A program made the position numbers and the translations under genes. The notes below the pieces were generated by a model. The model was given only the letters and a program-made list of their open reading frames with translations. It was not told the DNA's origin and ran no database searches. From positions 2,604,001 to 2,668,000 of the forward strand of contig JAESUZ010005462.1 of assembly GCA_017311185.1 (NCBI GenBank): DNA of 64,000 nt. The letters are read 5' to 3'. The DNA is from Proteles cristata cristata. Its lineage: Eukaryota > Chordata > Mammalia > Carnivora > Hyaenidae. Below are positions 11,941 to 22,977 of the stretch, piece by piece. Each line of letters starts with the position of its first letter. Within the stretch, counting starts at the first letter, position 1.

Positions 11941-12151
11941 TTTTAAAAAATTTAATGTTTATTTATTTATTTGAGAGATAGAGTGTGAAGAGGGTAGGGG
12001 CAGGTAGAGAGGAAGACACAAAATCTGAAGCAGTCTCCAGGCTCTGAGCTGTCAGCACAGAGTCCGATGCGGCGCTCCAACACATGAACCATGAGATCAT
12101 GACCTGAGCTGAAGCTGGACATTCAACCAAATGAGCCACTCAAGTGCCCCC
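11941..12151 (-). mobile_element. CanSINE, middle-aged copy
   Basis: T-rich left end with TTTATTTATTTATTTGAGAG, GA-rich body, right-end head CAAATGAGCCACTCAAGTGCC. The flanks GGGGTTATTCTCTT (11927-11940) and GGGGTTACTCTT (from 12156) look like an imperfect TSD. Confidence 0.88.
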
Positions 12152-12769
12152 ATCGGGGTTACTCTTCAGAGGACGCCCAGATACACTTTCTGCATGCTAA
12201 TCTCAAGGTCTGCTTCCAAGGATGCCAAACTGACACTGGGCCATCCTCCAGAAGTTCTAGTCCTGCCATTTGGATTCCTCAAATTCACAACAAATGATGT
12301 GAATAACTAACTTATGACAGTGAGCAGTGATTGCCAAGGCACGTGCAAATATGCAAAAGGGGGTAAATCGCCCCAGCAGCTGATTCAGTGTCCTGTCCAA
12401 ACCTCAGCAATTGGCAGGAAAGCTGGGATAGCATTGTTATAGGCAGCAAACTCACCTATGTTGTTATTCTCCTGGGATTGAACACTTACTAAAGAGATCA
12501 GGTTGCAGCATTTAGCATCTTTGAGTATGGAATGTTTCTACTCTGTTCCCCTTGATCATGGCCCCTTCATAGTTACACAGAGCATGAGCAGTGGTTCACT
12601 CTGAAGACAGGTCTGGTTTCTCATCCCTGATAAGCTTTCTTCCTGAGCCACAACTGCTCAACCAGGAAAAGGTCAGTGGGGACACTTTATCAAAAGGTGG
12701 CTCTATACTGGGCAACACTAAGGAGTTCCAGACGTCTATTTCATCCCATCCAGTAGCCCCTTGCAAGAA
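12152..12769. other. Unique non-coding DNA
   Basis: No repeat recognised. Opposed 60-65 codon frames at 12591-12788 are complements of each other, and neither has a domain. Confidence 0.5.
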
Positions 12770-12790
12770 GCATAGCATGGTGGTTTAGAG
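12770..12790 (+). repeat. MIR 5' piece, split from the rest
   Basis: GCATAGCATGGTGGTTTAGA is the start of a MIR SINE (consensus AGCATAGTGGTTAAGAGCA). The element resumes at 13254 after two DNA transposons. The last 8 bases (GTTTAGAG, 12783-12790) are the octamer duplicated by those insertions. Confidence 0.75.
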
Positions 12791-12970
12791 CAGTGGCTCT
12801 CAATGTGGTCCCTGGATCAGCAACATCAGCTGCCCCTGGAAAATTCTCCTGGAAATACAAGTTCTCCAGCCCTGACCAGACCTACTGAATCAGTAACACT
12901 GATCCCACAATCGGCATCTTCACAAGCCTTCTAGGAGATTCTGATGCATGCCAACATTGGAGAACCACTG
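12791..12970 (+). mobile_element. MER5A-like hAT-Charlie transposon, full length
   Basis: Non-autonomous DNA transposon of about 180 bp. Terminal inverted repeats CAGTGGCTCTCAA and its complement near ...AGAACCACTG. The inner text CAGACCTACTGAATCAGTAA and AGATTCTGATGCATGCCAAC matches MER5A. The 8-bp TSD is GTTTAGAG (12783-12790) and GTTTGGAG (12971-12978), the size expected for hAT. No transposase coding is present, and none is expected. Confidence 0.85.
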
Positions 12971-12978
12971 GTTTGGAG

Positions 12979-13245
12979 CAGAGTTTGGTAAACTTTCCCT
13001 AGACAGGGTCAGATAATATTTTAGGCTTGTGGACTATGTGGTCTCTGTCACAGCTGCTTGGCTTTGCAACTGTAGTGCAAAGACAGCCATGGGTAATACA
13101 TAATCAAATGACTATAGCTGTGTTCTGATAAAACTGTATTTGTGAACACTGAAAAGTGAATTTTCTGTAATTTTCATACCATGAAATAATATTTCTCAAT
13201 TTTTGTCAACCAACTAAAAATGTAAAAACAATTTCTATTCCATTG
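12979..13245 (+). mobile_element. MER20-like hAT-Charlie transposon
   Basis: Starts CAGAGTTTGGTAAACTTT, which aligns base for base with the MER20 terminus (CAGGGGTCGGCAAACTTT). It continues AGATAATATTTTAGGCTTG and GTGTTCTGATAAAACTGTAT. The right end looks shortened: the final GC-rich 40 bases of the consensus are missing. It is flanked by GTTTGGAG (12971-12978) and GTTTAGAG (13246-13253). The longer right part recalls the MER20B variant. MER20 copies are known to have been co-opted as regulatory sites in placental mammals, but nothing here shows that for this copy. Confidence 0.78.
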
Positions 13246-13253
13246 GTTTAGAG

Positions 13254-13433
13254 TTTGAATTTGGATTAGAATCCTGGGTCTCCCCTATACAGTGGACAGC
13301 CTTGGGCCAATCACTTTGTCTCTGTGCCTCAGTGTCCTCAAATGTGAAATGGGGCAGTGATGGTACCTGTCTCCTACAGATGTTGTTAATCTTCAAGGAC
13401 TAACACATGGAAAGCACATGGCATGGCTCTGGA
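13254..13433 (+). repeat. MIR SINE, main part
   Basis: Continues the MIR begun at 12770: GAATCCTGGGTCTCCC, CTTGGGCCAATCACTTTGTC, TGTGCCTCAGTGTCCTCAA, GTGAAATGGGGCAGTGATGG, GGAAAGCACATGGCATGGCT. This is the classic order of the MIR core and tail, and together with 12770-12790 gives a nearly complete element. Confidence 0.88.
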
Positions 13434-15984
13434 GAGATGGTTTCAATTATTTTTATATCTGCAAAACTTAGTTCCTTCTTACTGGCAGATGTCCCTTTCC
13501 TGAAAGACTCAACCCTCTGGCAGAGTGTCTTTTCCCAAAGTACCCTTGAGGCTCCCAACATGTTTTGCATGCTTCCCCATAGCACTGCACACAAGAAGGG
13601 GTTACTCTGCTGCTCTTGCTCATAAATAGAAGACTCTCCAGGGCTCCAGCAGTGAAAGGGTTTGTAGTGAAGTGAAGACCCCTTCTTCAGACCTCGATTC
13701 CATTTCTGGGCCAGTGCTCTGTTCTGTAGGCTCTGGTTCTTCCATGGTGTCCTCAGCAATACCTGATAGCTCCAATTTAACAGTTTACCAAGTCAGTCAG
13801 TCCTTTCTTCATAGCTTGCCCTGAAACATGCCCAAAGCTATGTTTCAAGCACTGTTAGGGTGGGGTCCTTTGTGTATGAAGGAGAGCATTGCAAGTGGAA
13901 ATGTGACAGGAGCAGAAAATCATAATTCCTGTGCTAGAGAGCCAACACACCATCCTTGAATGACACTATGGGAGGGAAGACAAGGCAGTAAGAACAGAAA
14001 CAGTGTGAGGGTGGCTTCAGCTAGGCATCTTGGAAGATTTAGACACAGAGCCAAGGCTAGGTCACAGGCACATGAAAAACCAGCGATGCTGCTGGGTTGG
14101 GACTCAGGGTACTTGTGACCCTCACACTTTGTTCATTGTGTTTGGGGATTTCCTTCTTCCACAGTGGTGTCCCTCCTGATCTTTACTGTTCTCTCATGTC
14201 ACATTGAAAGTGCCTCTCTGCCTGTCTCAGGCTTCTCCCTACATCCAGTTAAATGCTCTTGGAGCAGTAGAACTGCATCACTTGCTTCCACCAAATAGCT
14301 TAACCTGTGTGGCTGCCGATGATAAAAGATACTGAAACATGCTACTGGGGAAAATGTGGAGTGCTTGCTTCTAAAAATTAAAATATGTACAATTTTAAAT
14401 GTACATATTTTATCTAGTATCATTGTATTTATTTATCATGGGAATTCCAAGAGGTAATTAATATTCTCCTCATTCCAAGATGAATCAAGGAGACTCAATG
14501 AGGCTATCTAGCTCTCCTACAGCCTCACAACCAGGCAATGGAAGAGCAAATAATTTATTTTGCAAATGACTCAGAGCCAGTGAAAAATGGCTCCAAAATG
14601 ATCTGATGAGAAAGAAAATGAGAAAAGGTCCCCTCAAGTAAGGGAAGCCCCAAAACACTGCCAGAAATTGACTATGATGTGGGTCACGTGTAATTGGTCA
14701 CTTCTGTATGACTTAAGTTTTTAAACAAAGTTAGTTTTTACTTATTAAGTCAAGCTTTCCATAATAAGTCTCTACCTATTTTTCAGTTCTCACTTGTTAA
14801 GATCCTTGATGGCATTTTTTTCCCATGAAGATAACTATCGAGTTGAAATCTCTAACCACTTCATCATGTGAGTGCCTAAAATGGTTCTTTCAAATCCAGT
14901 CCTCAGGCACAAACACTCTGAACTAACATGTTATTTTTTCCCCTCTCTTCCTTTTCCAGTCCAGCCATGTCTCAGTTGTCACTCTAGGTTGATTCCAGTT
15001 CCTGCTTAGGCCAAGATCAAGCCAAGTTTTTCCCAGTGCCAGCTAGAGACAATAGACATGAGGGGGTCCTAGCAGGCAAGGTCCAAGGCATACCATCTTG
15101 GTGAGATTCTTTGAAAGTTGTCCAAAGGTTCTCTTTTAGTCTGGAGGATGTTAATGTGAATATGTGGTCAAATATGGAAACCTTAAGTAAAAGTTGATAA
15201 AGAAACAAAACTGGGAGCAATTGACAAACATTTCCTGAAGACTAGTGCCAGACATGGACCATTAGCCAGAGAAATATGGTGGTCAATCTTGAGTGAAGTA
15301 ACTTTACTGTTCCCACTTCTTCAGCTGAAGCCAATAGTGGGAGAATCCTGTCTGACATTTAACTGTAACCCATTATCCAAATTTAACCATATTTCTGTAC
15401 TCTATTTTATCTTTCAAACTCTACAATCTGATTTCAATTTTATCCCTAATTCAAGGAAATTTCTATGTTAAAGTTGTATTTCTCCTTGCCTATTCTCCTT
15501 CCCTTCAGCATGGGACAGCATTCATGTATATTGATGAGCCTCAAACTCTAAACTTACGAAGAGGTCTGCATGGGCTAATGCTCCTGACCCTCCTGAGTGA
15601 GTACAAGTAGAAATCACACCCCCTCCCATACAAGCAGTTTTCATAATATTAATGCTGTGAGAAGTACTTCCTCATAGAAGGGATGCCCAGCATGGCAGGC
15701 CTCAACTCTGCTTCTCCTCCTCTCCTGACCCCATTATTCTCTGCTGACTCCACCCCACCAATTCTCCTCACATATTTTGCTTCAAAGTTTGTCCAAAAGG
15801 TAATGAGTGAAATCTTTGCTTCAGCATTTTCCTCACAGCTCAAGGAAGGAGAAAGAGACAGATGGAGGACACTCGCCCTCTGGCCCTGCCCGGGGCCTCA
15901 GCCGAGAGTCCTGCTGGCTGGCAGAGGAATGATAGATGGCGCCCCTTCCCTGTGTGTGTAGGGGAGGCTGCCTTTGCCTGATTC
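13434..15984. other. Repeat-poor unique DNA, 2.5 kb
   Basis: No CanSINE or LINE. A 119-codon minus-strand frame (13400-13759) has no recognised domain and overlaps the MIR end. A weak MIR-like stretch (TTCTCCTCATTCCAAGATGA ... ACTCAATGAGGC, 14465-14545) and a perfect small palindrome (14379-14412) are the only structures. GC and CpG content rise after 15850. Confidence 0.5.
14379..14412. repeat. Perfect 13-bp inverted repeat
   Basis: TAAAATATGTACA at 14379-14391 and its exact complement TGTACATATTTTA at 14400-14412, separated by 8 bases. It could form a hairpin or cruciform. No function is implied. Confidence 0.9.
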
Positions 15985-17260
15985 CATCCAGTTAGCAAAA
16001 CAGGGGGAGCTGCCAAGACAAACAGCCGAGGTATGAAAGTTAACAGCTAACGATCACTGCGGTGTGAAACGGACCCATGAAACGAGACATCAAGGATGCT
16101 GCTTGGAATAACTTGAATGTCGAACATTCTTTCCCAGAGAAAGGATGGACAGTGGCACAACAGCAGTGTGGGAGACCCAGGCCCTGCAGGCACAGGCACA
16201 CCCCAAGGTCTGGGGTGGCGGAGTGACCAGACTTCTGATGCCACAACCTCAGGCATCATGCTGGGAGGGCAGGAGGCAGTGCCCACTTCTTACCCATCCC
16301 GTGCCAACACCCCTGGCCACCTCCCCGCCCCCATCCAAAAAATAATGTGGCTATTAATAGGTCATATCAAAAGAGCCCTTGTAGTTTATAATCATTTTCA
16401 TCTGGCTTAGGGAAAAGCAGCCATAAAACGTCTGTTGGGTGACTGCGTGGGCCGGCAAGGCAGGTTTACATTAACTAGTGCTCAGAACGTGGTAGAAACT
16501 GACAGACGAAGCAAAGGATGGTTTATGGTCTTTAATGCCTGTGCTGACACGGAGGATTGGGACAAGATTTATACTAGGCTCGGGCCATCACCGAACACTG
16601 AAAACCAGTCATTACAAGCCGGATGACAACTGGAATGCAGCAATCACTTGGAGGAATATTTATTTGGTTTTTAAGTTTTTGGATGAATCTGGTTTTCAGA
16701 AAGTGAAGGCCCGCTAGGAAGTCAGACTATGCCATTATTACATCCAAACCATTATGCATTTGCTGGCCAATTATGTAATCCTATATGGAAAACATAACCA
16801 GAAAGTAGGATAAGCCCAAGACACCGAGGCTCATTATTACAGGCCTCACCACCATAACTTCATTTGTGGTTACCACACACCCTAAATATTATTAATGGAC
16901 TGAAAGAATCCAATACTTGTAAAGTCTGGTCAGTATCATTAAGCCTGTGGTCCACTGTGACAGTGAATTTGATGGAGTGGCACTATATATATATTAGGGT
17001 ACTTTTCTTCTGACTCATTGTACTGAACTGATACTGATAAAGTAGCAAAAATAAAGCTAGACATTTTTATTAAGCCCATTGTCAGCCTAAAGATTTCAAT
17101 TAAGTTTCTATAAACACATCTTCTTTTTACACTAAAATCGTCCCAACTGTTAACATTTCTGCTCTCAAGCAAGTCATGCCTTGGAATTAACGACATTTAC
17201 TCATGACATTCTTAATGGTTCTTGCTTCTTTCAGATAAGTAAAGAAAGTTGGGCGCAAAT
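15985..17260. promoter_or_regulatory. Candidate conserved non-coding element (enhancer-like)
   Basis: About 1.3 kb without any recognisable transposon, inside a 4.7-kb repeat-poor block. It keeps many CpGs outside any island (for example GTTAACAGCTAACGATCACT, GTGAAACGGACCCATGAAAC and GACAGACGAAGCAAAGG), which are normally lost in neutral mammalian DNA. It has AT-rich motif clusters such as GGAATATTTATTTGG (forkhead/MEF2-like), GGAATGCAGC (TEAD-like), CATTATGCATTTGC and CCAATTATGTAATCC (homeodomain/POU-like). Frames up to 97 codons in 16040-16717 overlap on both strands and have no domain, so coding is unlikely. Conservation itself is inferred, not measured. Confidence 0.5.
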
Positions 17261-18121
17261 GACTGATGTGCCACTATTTCTACAAAATATGGCATGACAC
17301 TTCCTGTATAATCTTCAATTCATTCCATCCCACTTAACTATCTTGTTTTTCTTTCCTATCCAGAACTCTAAGCAAGCATCTTTCTCTGATAATTTTTCTG
17401 CTCAGGAAAATCCATAATTTTCTGAGTACACCAAAAACAAGAAGCCTTGTCTGGTTTATGGCCACCTCACCCTCATGGTAGCTGTCATATACCACCTCAC
17501 ATGTCACTCGGCCTCTCTTGTCAGCTGAGGGTGCCTAATCCTGATGTTGCAACAAGCAATGTTCATGGTGTGAAAATTCATTGAGCAATTTGCTTATATT
17601 GGCATATTTTTAAGTATATGTCATACTCCAACAAAATAATTCATGTTTTAAATGTACAGAAACCATGACCATAGAAGTGTTCTCCCTGTTTCTTCTACAG
17701 TATCAAGTCTAAGATAAGTGAAAAGCAAATAAATGGAAAGCCCTCCAGTGTGCACCATGATTCTAAAGCTTTGGGGTGGGCCATGTCAGGTTTGAGAGAA
17801 AGCAGCATGTAGGTTTCGGGAGAAAAGCAGAGACTGGAATCCTGGTCTTCTGACACTCAATGTGCTGTTTCCAGTGTCTGTCCTGGATTTCAGGCATTGC
17901 CTCTTCACCGTCCCCAAGCTCACTCTCATCTTCTACCTTGCAGCTTTCAGATTTGGTTACATTTGTGTTGAACAAACATCAAGACCAGAGGTTTCAAGAA
18001 AGAAAAAAATCCCACAACTTTACCATTGTATTTTTCTTTTAGCATAATCCTGTGCAAGGAATTCATTCTGATTCTAAAATTTACACATTCTTAAATTTAC
18101 ACATTCTTTTTTGACCATGTC
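17261..18121. other. Unique non-coding DNA
   Basis: No assignable repeat or gene. Short frames at 17763-18047 oppose each other and lack domains. Confidence 0.5.
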
Positions 18122-18137
18122 AGTAATCAAAACATTT

Positions 18138-18341
18138 GTTTTTTTTAAAATATTTATTTATTTTTGAGTGAAAGAAAGTGTGAGAGAGGGTGGGGCAGAA
18201 AGAGAGGGGGACAGGGGATCCAAAACAGGCTCTGTGCTGACACTAGTGAGCCATATGTAGGACAACTTGAACTCACAAACTGTGAGATCATGACCTGAGC
18301 CAAAGTTGGACATTCAACTGACTGAGCCACCCAGGTGCTAT
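18138..18341 (-). mobile_element. CanSINE, old copy with clear TSD
   Basis: T-rich left end, GA-rich body, head at right (GACTGAGCCACCCAGGTGC). TSD AGTAATCAAAACATTT (18122-18137) against AGTAATGAAAACATTT (18342-18357), 15 of 16 identical. CpGs are all lost. Confidence 0.92.
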
Positions 18342-18357
18342 AGTAATGAAAACATTT

Positions 18358-18963
18358 CTAAGATGCTATTTAAAGCTAATGAATTTGGCAAACACAAATC
18401 CATTTTGTTCTCCACTCAAAGCTTTGAACTTCCAAAGCAGGGGTGGGTGGGGGACCTGGCCAAGAGCTGCAGCACCTAGCTGCTGTCCGTCCATGACCTC
18501 CATTGAAGCATACTCAGAACCTGGCCCAAATATCTGTTCTCTGTGTGTCTCTCCAGACTCTATCTGCATTCATCTCCACGCTGCAATGGAGAGACCTCAC
18601 CAGGGAGCCCCATTGTCCTCTGACTTCCAGGTGGGTTTGGAAGGTGAGGCCAAGCATTTCCCCCCTGCAACCTTCCTGAGGAGTTGCTTCTGATGTGCTA
18701 AGTCTCTTGAACTAAAATGACAGCTCTTCTCAAGGTGGCATTCTGCATAAGACTCTACACCCACTAACGGTCCTTGCTCCTTCTGGCTGAAAGATGCTAA
18801 CAGTCCTAGCTATTACTGTTACTTGTACCTGTACACTGATTCCAACATTGTAAATAGTCCCTTCATTTAAATACTCATTAAAATATTATAATATGAAGAT
18901 ACCTCACATTTCTTACAAAGACTCTGACTTGATGTGGGATCTAAAGGGAGTCTATGGTCAAGC
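18358..18963. other. Unique non-coding DNA
   Basis: Contains a 115-codon plus-strand frame (18346-18693) that starts inside the SINE flank and has no recognised domain. No repeats otherwise. Confidence 0.45.
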
Positions 18964-19029
18964 ATAAAATAGAGCCACCACTATATAATGGATTGTATAA
19001 AATAGAGCCACCACTGTATAATGGATTGT
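18964..19029. repeat. Two-copy 33-bp tandem duplication
   Basis: Unit beginning ATAAAATAGAGCCACCACT and ending TAATGGATTGT, at 18964-18996 and 18997-19029, with one difference (A or G at unit position 20). Not a microsatellite; it looks like a recent slip or local duplication. Confidence 0.95.
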
Positions 19030-19389
19030 CAGAGGCTGTTTATGGCTATGGGAAATAAAGAATGTGTGCCGCCTTCCAGTGCAGTCCATCGTAGACCATA
19101 CACCTGAGGAATTTTTCTGGAAAGTTCTTGTTGAAGTCTTTGGTGATCTATCTCACTGTTCTTGGGAGCCTACACTCTACTGCTGAGCATTGCTGGCCTC
19201 CTGACTGGAAAACTGGAAAAAGAAGGGCTGGCACATGATGAGTCCCCAGTGTGTACTGTTGAATATGCACCACTTACAAGCAAACCACTTGATGAATTTT
19301 CAAAAAGGGAACACATCAGTATCAAGAGGACCCAGATTGAGAAACAGGTGTCACCAGCACCCTCCAGACTCCCTCATACTCCTGGTCAC

Positions 19390-19735
19390 CCTACCCGCAA
19401 TGGCAGCCTTTATACTGACTGTTAACACCAGAGTTCCAGCTTTTCTATTTTTGAACCCTATGCAAATAGGATCTTGTGGCATGGTTTTCTGTGTCTAGCT
19501 TTTCTTTTTTACTTTACATTATGTTTATGAGGTTCATCCATGTTGTTGCATGTGTCATTCTCATTGTTGAGTAGTTTTCCATTCTATGAACACATCACAA
19601 TGTAATCATCCATTCTATTCTAAAAGGATATTTGGGATGTTTCCACTGTGCAGGCTATGAAAACTAGTGCTGCTGTGAACATAATTATACAAGTTTTTTG
19701 TTAAATGCATTGCATACATTTGTGTTCAGGGTCTG
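19390..19735 (-). mobile_element. Old LINE-1 3'-region fragment, antisense
   Basis: GTTTATGAGGTTCATCCATG, TTGTTGCATGTGTCATTCTC, GGGATGTTTCCACTGTGCAG and GTGCTGCTGTGAACATAATT reproduce the familiar antisense order of old mammalian L1 3' regions. The same segment type is seen at 58920-59440. Confidence 0.75.
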
Positions 19736-20304
19736 AATGTTATGATTTGTACTAGCTTCTCACCACCCTTTGAACCTATGTGCCCCCCTAATTAGTGCTA
19801 CTCAGAACAGACAGAAAAAAAAAGGGAAACTGAAGTTCTAGGACAGAAAGAGAGATAAAGCATACAGCAAAGCTGTGGTATATCTCAAATCCAAGACTGA
19901 ATCTGAGATTGAATCAAAGAGGCAGGTGCAGTTAATCCACACATTAAAACTGTCCTGTTCCAAACATGCATAACTTTGTGTGCCATGGGAGGGGGACAGT
20001 GAGGAGGTTCTCCATATCAAGTAGACCCAGAAGAAAATGCCTCTGACTTCGCATTATTTGACACAAATGAAAATAAAGTCACAGACATCTTATTAAAATT
20101 GATGGAGGGGGAAATTCTGAAAAGTCTCTATCCAGCAAGGAATTGTAAGTGGCAATCACAAAGTTCCCATGACTACCAATTTCAGATGCACTAAATGCTA
20201 CTGATAATCTAACTGCTGTTTTATCTATTTTTTTTTCATCTTAGAGTGTGGACATCTTAATAAGTACTGTTAACCATGCATTCACTGTCTAACTCCCTGC
20301 AGTG
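19736..20304. other. Unique non-coding DNA
   Basis: Nothing recognised beyond short A and T runs (for example 19815-19825). Confidence 0.5.
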
Positions 20305-20750
20305 TGTCCTAGGGCAGCTAAAAAATGCCCTCGAGCTGAGTGGCTTCAAGCAACAGTGGCTTACTTTCTCACAGTTCTGAAGACTGGAAGTCTCTGAAAT
20401 CCAGGTATCAGGATGCTTGGTTTCTCCTGGAAACTCAGGGAGGATTTATTCAATGCCTCTCCGCTTAGTCTCCAGAGTTGCTGGCAATCGTTGGCAGTCC
20501 TTGTCTTCTGGATGCATCACTGGAAGCTCTCCCTCCATCCCTCACATGGCCTTATACCTGTGCATGTCTGTGTCCAAATGTGTCCGTGTTATAAGAACAC
20601 CAGTCATATTGGATTTAGGGCTCACACTTCTCTGGTGTGACCTCGTCTTTACTTGATTACATCTGCAAAGACAATATTTCTAAATAAGGTCCCATTCACA
20701 GGTTCTAAGTGAACAATGCATTCTGAAGGAACACTTTTCAATCCAGTACA
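20305..20750 (-). mobile_element. ERVL-MaLR solo LTR, antisense
   Basis: Reads as the complement of an MST/MLT1-type LTR: TGTCCTAGGGCAGCTAAAAA at the left, GTGGCTTACTTTCTCACAGT, TTCTGAAGACTGGAAGTCTC, CCTCACATGGCCTTATACCT, TATAAGAACACCAGTCATAT, and ATAAGGTCCCATTCACAGG near the right. No internal region or partner LTR is seen, so this is a solo remnant. Overlapping 75-79 codon frames are chance frames inside it. Confidence 0.8.
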
Positions 20751-22736
20751 CCCCTACATGATTTTTCCCCATTAACCTTAAGTATGATTTTTCCTTCCAC
20801 AGAGATATGTTCAAGAGCATAATTCTTGCTATTGTGGAGGGAACCCAGATGTATATAATGAGCCTTGAGTTGGAGCAGGAATGTGGGTTGGGAGGAGAGA
20901 AGAGCCTCTTGACCCTTCTGTGATACATGCAGCTCTTTTGTCATAACTGGGGAGACAGAAGACTTGGGGGAGGAGGCTCTGAAGACAGCTTCTGGTAATG
21001 TTGGCCAAAGTTTTCCTGCACAGCAAGCTAGCTTATAAACCAGGAGTGAGGAATGTCCAGAAAAGGGGAAAAGCAACCTACTCACAACCAGGAAGGAACA
21101 GGGATTTTATGTTTTAGGCAACACATAGAAAATGTTAATTGATCAATGTTTGCTAATGGCCCACTTCCAGACAGCCCAGAGTACCCAACTTCCAGGAGAG
21201 CAGAGCTCCTGTGAAGATCAATTGAAATTGTATAAGACTTTTGTCCTTAATCTGTGATGTCAAGTTTTTGTCTGTCATGCATCTCCTCTATCTCGCTCTT
21301 TGTTGTCAAAGTGTGTACAGCATGGTCTTTCATGACACAATTGCAGGGCAGCCTGTGGATGGGAAATGGGGGACAGCTGTCTTTTCCCACAGCATGCTGC
21401 TCCCAGTAGTACTAAGAAGAAACTATCCAGGCCAGGGTGGCTGTTGGGAAACTTCTGAAGAGCTGGGGAGAGGTCTGGCTACCATGAGGACTCCACTACT
21501 TTCTCTGCTCCTCGTCTGAACTCCCTGTCAGCATGACCCAGAACACGTGAACTGGCAAGGCCGAGTGACATCTGTGTTACTCTTCTAGTCATCCAGGAAC
21601 CAAGAGGATTTGCAATTTTCAGGTGACTGCTGAATAATAACCAAAAAAAGAGAACATTGGGAGTCTCAATCTATCACATACATTCTTATTCCATAAAAAG
21701 GCAATTCAGATCATTCAGTCCAAAAGAAATGCATTATCATGTGTGTTCAGAAATGCCTAAATTCACTCTATAATTTTAAGTGATCTATTTCTAGCATTTA
21801 GTTCATGATTAAAGAAGCCAAAGAAACACTGCAGGCAACTAGCTCAATGGCATAAGAGCTACAGCTACTGGTAACATTCATAGCCCAGCTCAGTTCAGAG
21901 CAGGATATATTTTCACAAAGTGGTTCCTTTGAAAACAGAAACTGAAGGTGGCTGTCAGGTTGGGTGGAATGTTTGAGTCGAAGGTGGGTGCTTCTTAGAA
22001 ACTCTTAGAAAGGGGACCTTTGGGAGAGAAGTTTCTGAGACAATGCACAAGTAACAGAACTAAAGTATTTTCTGCTTCAAAAACATCTTTCACTCAAGGC
22101 TACCCTGCAACACACTAAAACTGTTGAGCTCTGCTGACTTCCATTCTAACTTTTTAACAGACTAATCTCTTCACGTTAGGATTTCTCAGCTGGCGATGGG
22201 CACATGCTGAGTGTAGGCTGAAGTTCAGAAAAGGATCACAGGAACATCACAGAAGGAGATGTGAGAAAGAAACTAACCAGGAAGTTCAAATTGTCTTACA
22301 ATACCATCCATCTGTCATTGATTTTGTAGTAGAGTTGCAACTCACCCACAGTTAGCTTCTAAAATCAGTACTCAAGAGAGACACAGGGTGTCATCTTGAA
22401 CAATCCTCAGAAAGTCTCATACTAGGTATCTGTTTGGACACCTCCTTCCCTGTTGGAAGTGTTGGCTGTTTCTTTGGTTGACCATCAGACAGAGTGGTTG
22501 ACTAGGTTTGAAGGGAATTTCTCTTTAAGCCCTAGAATCACACTTAGTTCCTGCTATGTTGATTCTATGAGAGACACATGTGATCTGTCACAACTGACAG
22601 CACAGGCACCCAGAACCACCCACCGCAGCTCGTCTGGGGTATGCATTCATCATTGGATGTAACTGACCAGTGTTCAGTGTTTTTTCTTTTGGCTGAACTC
22701 ATGAAGTTGAATTCATGGAGGTGCAATGTGATTTTG
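20751..22736. other. Unique non-coding DNA, 2.0 kb
   Basis: No repeat recognised. Frames of 65-115 codons at 20680-21085 and 92 codons at 21241-21519 overlap one another, show no domain and have no consistent splice sites. Confidence 0.5.
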
Positions 22737-22748
22737 ATACTCTATTTC

Positions 22749-22965
22749 TTTTCTTAAAAACTATTATTTTTTTTTAAAGACAGAGACAGAGAGCACAAGC
22801 AGGGGTGGAGCAAAGTGAGAGGGAGAGAGAAAGAGAGAGAATCCCAAGCAGGCTCCATGTCCAGCACAGAGCCCAACCTGGGGCTCAATCTCATGACTGT
22901 GAGATCATGACTTGAGCCAAAATCAAGAGTTGAACGCCCAACTGACTGAGTTACCCAGGAGCTCA
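22749..22965 (-). mobile_element. CanSINE, older subtype
   Basis: Poly-T left end, GA-rich body, AATCTCATGACTGTGAGATC, AAAATCAAGAGTTGAACGCC, head at right. The phrase AAAATCAAGAGTTG marks an older CanSINE subtype, also seen at 26871, 48046 and 50251. The TSD ATACTCTATTTC is perfect at 22737-22748 and 22966-22977. Confidence 0.92.
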
Positions 22966-22977
22966 ATACTCTATTTC

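Noticed and set aside
15931..15945. CTCF site at GATAGATGGCGCC
   Set aside because: Only the right half of the CTCF core matches; the first four consensus positions fail.
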